Assembly (NCBI RefSeq): GCF_026723865.1
Contig: NZ_CP113529.1
Span: 1,922,001-1,986,000, forward strand
From: Mycobacterium sp. Aquia_216
Lineage (GTDB): Bacteria > Actinomycetota > Actinomycetes > Mycobacteriales > Mycobacteriaceae
Length of the DNA stretch: 64,000 nt
Direction of reading: 5' to 3'
Below the pieces are notes generated by a model. The model ran no database searches, was not told the DNA's origin, and worked only from the letters and a program-made list of their open reading frames with translations. Shown here piece after piece: positions 59,249-64,000 of the stretch (its first letter is position 1; each line of letters begins with the position of its first letter). A program made the translations under genes and the position numbers.

Positions 59249-60418
59249 ATGTCCGACCCATGTGCACCGACGTTCGTCGACCTTGCTGCAAGACTTGGCT
59301 TTTCGTGTCAAACCGCGGGTGGCCTCCTCGAGTTCCGCAATCCATTTGGGTTGCAGAACTGGACTCTGCCGGTGCTGGAAGTCACGGTGATCGCCGGAGC
59401 GTTGCTGGCGCTGGTCTACGCCATCGTGCGGCTGCGTCGTCATCACGATCCGACAAATCTGGTGCTGTGGTTCGGGGCGATCGCGTACCTGCTCATCATT
59501 GAACCGCCCTTGTACTTCCCGGCTGACTTCGGGATCAGCAGCCACGTCGACACAATGTTTGCCCACAACGTATTCACCGTCGATTTCCTGTGGGGTCGGC
59601 TGCCCCTCTACATCGTCGCCGTCTACCCGATGATGGCGACCGTGGCCTACGAGATCGTCCGTATGCTCGGGGTTTTCCGCCACTACGGCGTATTGATCGG
59701 CGCGGTCTGCGTCGGCTTTGTCCACCATGTGTTCTACGAGATCTTCGACCAACTTGGGCCACAACTGCGGTGGTGGGAATGGACTCTGGACAACCCGATG
59801 AACAAGCCGTTCTTCGATTCGGTGCCCCTCCCCAGTGTCGTGGTGTTCGCCGCGCTGTGGCCGATGTCGCTGGCGCTTTTCGTCCAACTTTTCGTCGGCC
59901 GTCAAGTTGAAGACGGCAGAACATTTTCCGGGTCGCAGCTGCTGTGGCGCACCATCACGATCGGTGTCCTGGCGTCCATCGGCACTGCGGTGCTACCGCT
60001 GCCCGCCACAATCGCGGGTGCGCTATCGCACAGCACGATCGTGGTGGTGATCACCTACAGCATTGAACTGGCCGCCCTCGCCGTCGTTGCCACCGTGATC
60101 CTGATCAAGCAGTGGCTCCGGTCGCGCCGCGACGACGACTCAGAGGCTACGCGCTATTCCAACCCGGCGATCCTCGGCTACGCCACCGCCTACCTCGCGG
60201 TTATGAGCATTCTGTGGACGATGTCGCTCCCGGAGTACTTCCGGGCCGTCAATGGCGTTACACCAAGCGGTGATCCCACCGGCAGCCTCTGGTACACGAT
60301 CGGATGTTTCCTTGTTGCCGGCCTGTGCATCGCTGCCGCCGGAACACGCCGATCGCAGCCACTTGCAGCGCTGTCGTCCAGGCGGCCGCAGGCCCCGCCC
60401 CTTCCTGTGAAGCCTTGA
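59249..60418 (+). CDS. Polytopic membrane protein of unknown function
   Basis: Protein of 389 residues with about ten hydrophobic segments (VTVIAGALLALVYAIVRLRR, LVLWFGAIAYLLIIEPPLYF, GVLIGAVCVGFVHHVFYEIF, TIVVVITYSIELAALAVVAT). Conserved-looking polar sites inside helices (HNVFTVDFLWGRLPLYIVAV, HHVFYEIFDQLGPQLRWWEW) suggest an enzyme or transporter rather than a scaffold. ATG 59249 has TGAGGAT upstream; GTG 59237 overlaps the previous stop. I do not recognise a named family. Confidence 0.7.
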   Translation: MSDPCAPTFVDLAARLGFSCQTAGGLLEFRNPFGLQNWTLPVLEVTVIAGALLALVYAIVRLRRHHDPTNLVLWFGAIAYLLIIEPPLYFPADFGISSHVDTMFAHNVFTVDFLWGRLPLYIVAVYPMMATVAYEIVRMLGVFRHYGVLIGAVCVGFVHHVFYEIFDQLGPQLRWWEWTLDNPMNKPFFDSVPLPSVVVFAALWPMSLALFVQLFVGRQVEDGRTFSGSQLLWRTITIGVLASIGTAVLPLPATIAGALSHSTIVVVITYSIELAALAVVATVILIKQWLRSRRDDDSEATRYSNPAILGYATAYLAVMSILWTMSLPEYFRAVNGVTPSGDPTGSLWYTIGCFLVAGLCIAAAGTRRSQPLAALSSRRPQAPPLPVKP

Positions 60419-60480
60419 TAGATAGTGAAGGCTGATGGCGTCCTGGTTATGGGTGTCGACCGGAAGGTGGAGGAGCTAAC

Positions 60481-61308
60481 GTGGCCGACGAATCGCAGGC
60501 GTACGAACCGCAATTGAAGGTGGAGCGTGACGGCGACGTCGTCGTGCTCACGATGAACAACCCGCGTCGCAAGAACGCCCTGACGCCGGAGATGATCACT
60601 TTGATGGCGCAGGCCTGGGACGAGATCGACGCCGACGATGGCATCCGCGTCGCCATCCTCACGGGTGAGGGATCGTCCTATTGTGTCGGGGGCGACCTCG
60701 CCGACGGGTGGATGGTCCGGGGAGCCAAGGGCGGCAAGGGCTCTGCGCTCGTTCCGGAGGGCAAATCCGTTGGCAGCATCATCAGTGAGGGTCTACTGCT
60801 GAGCCGCTCGCTGGCCAAGCCGCTGATTGCCGCTGTCAACGGGCCATGTCTGGGCGGTGGCTGTGAAATGTTGCAGCAGACCGACATCCGAATCGCGGAA
60901 GAGCACGCGGTTTTCGGCCTGCCCGAGGCCAAGCTCGGGTTGATCGCCGGGGCGGGTTCGACCGTGCGGCTCAAGCGGCAGATCCCGTATACCAAGGCGA
61001 TGGAGATGATTCTGACCGGCGAACCGCTCACCGCCGCGGAGGCCTACCACTTCGGCTTGGTAGGGCATGTGGTGCCGACAGGTCAATCGTTGGACAAGGC
61101 ACGTCAACTCGCGGCCCGCGTTGCGGCCAACGGCCCGCTGGCGATCCGCAACGCCAAGGCCTCGGTGATCAACAGCGGCTGGATCGACGAGGAGGAAGCC
61201 CGCAGGATCGAGCAGCGCTTGGTCGTCGAGGTGATGCGTTCCGACGACGCCAAGGAAGGGCTGGCCGCCTTCGCGGCTAAGCGCGAACCCCGTTTCACCG
61301 GCAAGTAA
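60481..61308 (+). CDS. Enoyl-CoA hydratase/isomerase family protein
   Basis: Protein of 275 residues from GTG 60481 (GGAGGAG upstream). Oxyanion motif GEGSSYCVGGDLADGWMVRG, then NGPCLGGGCEMLQQTDIRIA with the first Glu, and GLPEAKLGLIAGAGSTVRLK with the second. The loop GAKGGKGSALVPEGKS is longer than usual. Both catalytic Glu are kept, so hydratase activity is likely. A 62-base gap separates it from the membrane protein gene. Confidence 0.87.
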   Translation: MADESQAYEPQLKVERDGDVVVLTMNNPRRKNALTPEMITLMAQAWDEIDADDGIRVAILTGEGSSYCVGGDLADGWMVRGAKGGKGSALVPEGKSVGSIISEGLLLSRSLAKPLIAAVNGPCLGGGCEMLQQTDIRIAEEHAVFGLPEAKLGLIAGAGSTVRLKRQIPYTKAMEMILTGEPLTAAEAYHFGLVGHVVPTGQSLDKARQLAARVAANGPLAIRNAKASVINSGWIDEEEARRIEQRLVVEVMRSDDAKEGLAAFAAKREPRFTGK

Positions 61309-61594
61309 GCGCGCGTCAGTCGCCGAAGGATGCGATCTCCGCGACAGCTGCGTGCTCATCGCTGACGAGACCGGGGACGGCCTGGTTTGCCGCAGCGATG
61401 TGGCATCTGAGCGAGCAGTGAGTCCAACTGCCCTGCGGCCATAGGTCTTGCTGACCCGATCCCTGAACTCGACCGGCGTGGGCATCAGCGGAGTCCTCTG
61501 ACACCATTAGGCGGTGGCTGCAATGAGGGCGTCGAGGCAGAAGCGTCTGCCGAGAGCACGCTGCGCATCGAATCAGCGCTAGCAAGGACACGCG

Positions 61595-64000
61595 GTGACA
61601 ACGACTGAGGACAAACACGCGGCGCTGACCACCGGCCGGGTGGGCTCCGCACCGGTCGCTGTGGTGCTGCGGTGGCTCGATACGTCGGAAGGCGGGCTTT
61701 CCCGCGCGGAGGCATCGGCCCGATTGCTGCGCGACGGCCCTAATGCTGTTCGCACCCATCAGGTGAGCGCGATTGCGGTGCTGGGACGCCAGTTGCGCAG
61801 CGCGGTGTTGGGCCTTCTGGCGGTCACCGCCGTGTTGTCGTTCTTCCTCGGAGACAGCAAACAGGCGATCATCATCGGAATCATCCTGGCTGCCAGCATC
61901 GGCTTGGGTTTCGTCAACGAGTACCGCGCCGAACGCGCCTCTGCTGCACTACATTCGGGAGTACACCACACGGCCGTGGTGTGCCGCGACGGGCACTTCA
62001 TGAAGGTCGATGTGACTGCCTTGGTGCCCGGCGATGTGATCCGGCTCGCCTTGGGGGAAGCGGTCCCCGCCGACGTGCGGCTCATCGAGGTCAATGGCCT
62101 GGAATGCAACGAAAGCATCCTGTCCGGCGAGTCATCGGCCTCGGAGAAGTCGGTACCGCCGGTCAACGCCGATGTGGGCCTGGCTGATTCGACCGATCTG
62201 GCATTCATGGGCACGATCGTCAGTGCCGGCGAGGGCCTGGGTGTTGTGTACGCGACCGGTGCGAACACCGAGTTCGGCCGTATCGCCGCCGGCTTGGGCG
62301 AACGGCAACCCGAAACAGAGTTCCAGGCCGGTCTGCGCCGTTTCTCCTACCTGCTGCTGTGGGTGGCGCTGGCACTGACCGTACTCATCCTGGTCACCAA
62401 CCTCTTGCTGCGTCGGCCGGTTATCGACTCGGTGTTGTTCGCGCTCGCGATCGCGGTGGGTATCACGCCGCAGCTGCTGCCGGCGGTGGTGAGCACCAGC
62501 CTGGCCACCGGGTCGCGGCGGCTGGCGCGGCTCAAGGTCCTGGTCAAACGGCTGGTCTGCATCGAGGATCTCGGCGACATCGACATATTGATCACCGACA
62601 AGACGGGGACCCTGACCGAGGGCCGCATCAGCCTGGTCGACGCCGTCGACCCGGGCGGTACGCGGGATGACGCGGTGCTGCGCGCGGGTCTGCTGGCCAC
62701 CGACGTCGACGCGGCATCGGGCGGTGTCAGCGCCAACGCGATGGACACCGCACTCTGGGAGTCTCCAGCCGCTGAGGGCCTGCTGACAGCAAGCGTCCGC
62801 CGAGTCGCCACACTGCCGTTCGACCATGCCCGCCGCGCGACCTCAGCACTCCTCGACGACGCCGGCCGCCGCGTGCTAGTGGTCAAGGGCGCACCCGAGC
62901 AAGTCCTGCAAAAATGCGAGGGGCTACCCGACGCGGCGCAGGGCACGCTGGCCGCACTGTTCACCAGCGGCCGCCGTGTGGTGGCGGTGGCCAGCAAGCC
63001 CGCGCCGGAGCTGACCGCCCTCACTGCCGAAGACGAATGCGGCCTTATGCTGGATGGCTTCTTGGTGTTCGCAGACGAGCCGAAGGCCGCGGCGCGCGAT
63101 TCGCTGGCACAACTGGCGGCGCTGGGCATCGAACTCAAGGTGGCTACCGGGGACAATCCTAAGGTCGCCGAAAAGGTATGCGCCGATTTGGGTTTGCCCT
63201 CCAAGGGCACGATCACCGGCACCGCGATGGACACCCTCGACGACGCCAGATTCGACGAAGCGGCGCGCGACAACACCATCTTCGCCCGGATCTCGCCCGA
63301 ACAGAAGGCACGGCTGATCGTCTCGTTGCGCCGCACCGGACGGTCGGTCGCCTTCCTGGGCGACGGCGTCAACGACGCGCTAGCCCTGCACGCTGCCGAC
63401 GTCGGGATCTCGGTGGACACCGCCGCCGATGTCGCCAAAGACGCCGCTGACGTGGTGCTGCTGGAGAAGGATCTGAGTGTGCTGGCGATGGGTGTGGCCG
63501 AGGGTCGGCGCATCTTCGCCAACACGATCAAGTACGTACTAATGGGCACCTCAAGCAATTTCGGAAACATGTTCAGCGCAGCCGCCGCCTCTGCCGTGCT
63601 GACGTTTCTGCCGATGCTGCCCAGCCAGATCCTCCTGAACAACCTGCTCTATGACAGCTCCCAGTTGGCGATACCCACCGACCGCGTGGACAAGGAGCAG
63701 TTGCTCGCACCGTCGCACTGGAACATCGCGTTCATCCGCCGGTTCATGCTGACGTTCGGCCCGATCAGCTCGCTGTTCGACTTCCTGACGTTCGGATTGA
63801 TGCTGGGCGTGCTGCATGCCGGGCCGGTGGAGTTCCGCACCGGCTGGTTCGTGGAGTCGCTGGCCACCCAGACGCTGATCATCTTCGCGATCCGCACCCG
63901 GCGGGTGCCGTTCGTCCGCAGCAGACCCGGTCTGGTGCTAACACTGGCCGCGTTGGCGGTCGTCGTCATCGGCGTTGCACTCACTGTCTCACCTGTGGCC
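61595..64000 (+). CDS. mgtA: Magnesium-translocating P-type ATPase (P3B), 3' end outside window
   Basis: The frame from GTG 61595 stays open for 802 codons to the window edge. TGES-equivalent ESILSGESSASEKSV, D335 in ITDKTGTLTEG, VVKGAPEQVL and GDGVNDALALHAADVG are the P-type core. SSNFGNMFSAAAASAVLTFL, PMLPSQILLNNLLYDSSQLA and IPTDRVDKE in the C-terminal helices are diagnostic of MgtA/MgtB. It imports Mg2+. The 286-base gap before it shows no clear gene; a Mg2+-responsive leader cannot be ruled out. About 50-100 residues are probably missing. Confidence 0.93.
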   Translation, partial: MTTTEDKHAALTTGRVGSAPVAVVLRWLDTSEGGLSRAEASARLLRDGPNAVRTHQVSAIAVLGRQLRSAVLGLLAVTAVLSFFLGDSKQAIIIGIILAASIGLGFVNEYRAERASAALHSGVHHTAVVCRDGHFMKVDVTALVPGDVIRLALGEAVPADVRLIEVNGLECNESILSGESSASEKSVPPVNADVGLADSTDLAFMGTIVSAGEGLGVVYATGANTEFGRIAAGLGERQPETEFQAGLRRFSYLLLWVALALTVLILVTNLLLRRPVIDSVLFALAIAVGITPQLLPAVVSTSLATGSRRLARLKVLVKRLVCIEDLGDIDILITDKTGTLTEGRISLVDAVDPGGTRDDAVLRAGLLATDVDAASGGVSANAMDTALWESPAAEGLLTASVRRVATLPFDHARRATSALLDDAGRRVLVVKGAPEQVLQKCEGLPDAAQGTLAALFTSGRRVVAVASKPAPELTALTAEDECGLMLDGFLVFADEPKAAARDSLAQLAALGIELKVATGDNPKVAEKVCADLGLPSKGTITGTAMDTLDDARFDEAARDNTIFARISPEQKARLIVSLRRTGRSVAFLGDGVNDALALHAADVGISVDTAADVAKDAADVVLLEKDLSVLAMGVAEGRRIFANTIKYVLMGTSSNFGNMFSAAAASAVLTFLPMLPSQILLNNLLYDSSQLAIPTDRVDKEQLLAPSHWNIAFIRRFMLTFGPISSLFDFLTFGLMLGVLHAGPVEFRTGWFVESLATQTLIIFAIRTRRVPFVRSRPGLVLTLAALAVVVIGVALTVSPVA

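Noticed and set aside
59204..59905. Minus-strand frame over the polytopic membrane protein
   Set aside because: Full of His, Asp and Arg with no fold pattern; the plus strand gives regular membrane helices.
61309..61594. Mg2+ riboswitch before the Mg2+ ATPase
   Set aside because: I could not see a convincing M-box core by eye; a covariance search would decide.
62347..63642. 431-codon minus-strand frame opposite the Mg2+ ATPase
   Set aside because: Ser/Ala/Arg-rich shadow; the plus strand carries every P-type ATPase motif.

Overview
The window is high-GC actinobacterial DNA, almost certainly from a non-tuberculous Mycobacterium. Evidence: a tmRNA with the mycobacterial tag ADSHQRDYALAA, a complete yrbE/mce operon with Mce-associated proteins, an MPT51-type antigen-85 homologue, DUF732 and CAP secreted proteins, NDMA-type alcohol dehydrogenases, and mycothiol-linked and F/CoA-rich catabolic genes. 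The species cannot be named from sequence alone.

Layout. 0-4.8 kb looks like core genome: end of smpB, a DMT-type permease, an AAA+ ATPase and a TPR membrane protein in tandem, a mycothiol-dependent isomerase-family protein, then ssrA (tmRNA). From the 3' end of ssrA to about 56.7 kb the DNA looks accessory. Four further copies of the tmRNA 3' end (about 43.25, 44.17, 47.65 and 56.68 kb, all in ssrA orientation) divide it into segments, as expected for repeated insertion of islands at ssrA; no integrase gene is visible. Segment 1 (4.8-43.2 kb): an IS3-family element with broken orfA, aldehyde and alcohol dehydrogenases, an MPT51 paralogue, a 9-gene mce operon plus secreted proteins, an acyl-CoA synthetase, an AcoR-type regulator, and a catabolic cluster. 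Segment 2 (43.3-44.2 kb): one Thr/Ser/Pro-rich secreted protein. Segment 3 (44.2-47.7 kb): a copper P-type ATPase module. Segment 4 (47.7-56.7 kb): MFS permease, small membrane proteins, two SDRs, a P450 and a TetR regulator. After 56.7 kb: an ERG2/sigma-1-receptor-like protein, TetR, a PF10118-type protein, a polytopic membrane protein, an enoyl-CoA hydratase and the start of a Mg2+ P-type ATPase.

How genes work together. The 28.1-42 kb block reads as a CoA-dependent aerobic pathway for 2-aminobenzoate (anthranilate) or a close analogue: CoA ligase, a two-domain flavin monooxygenase/old-yellow-enzyme protein, RidA, SDR, two acyl-CoA dehydrogenases, two enoyl-CoA hydratases, a 3-hydroxyacyl-CoA dehydrogenase and a thiolase (frameshifted here), with a PaaX-type repressor. 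Two promoters in this block share a nearly identical stretch of more than 30 bp. The 52.7-60.4 kb region looks like steroid/terpenoid-type metabolism: a CYP125-like P450, two SDRs and an ERG2 homologue, with two TetR regulators and strong palindromic operators. One operator architecture (ATCATACA-N14-TGTATGAT) occurs both before the ERG2 gene and between the second tetR and the PF10118 gene.

Decay is common in the accessory part: remnants of an aldehyde dehydrogenase, an alcohol dehydrogenase with its middle deleted, LysR, mce, SHOCT and APH/DUF7064 genes.
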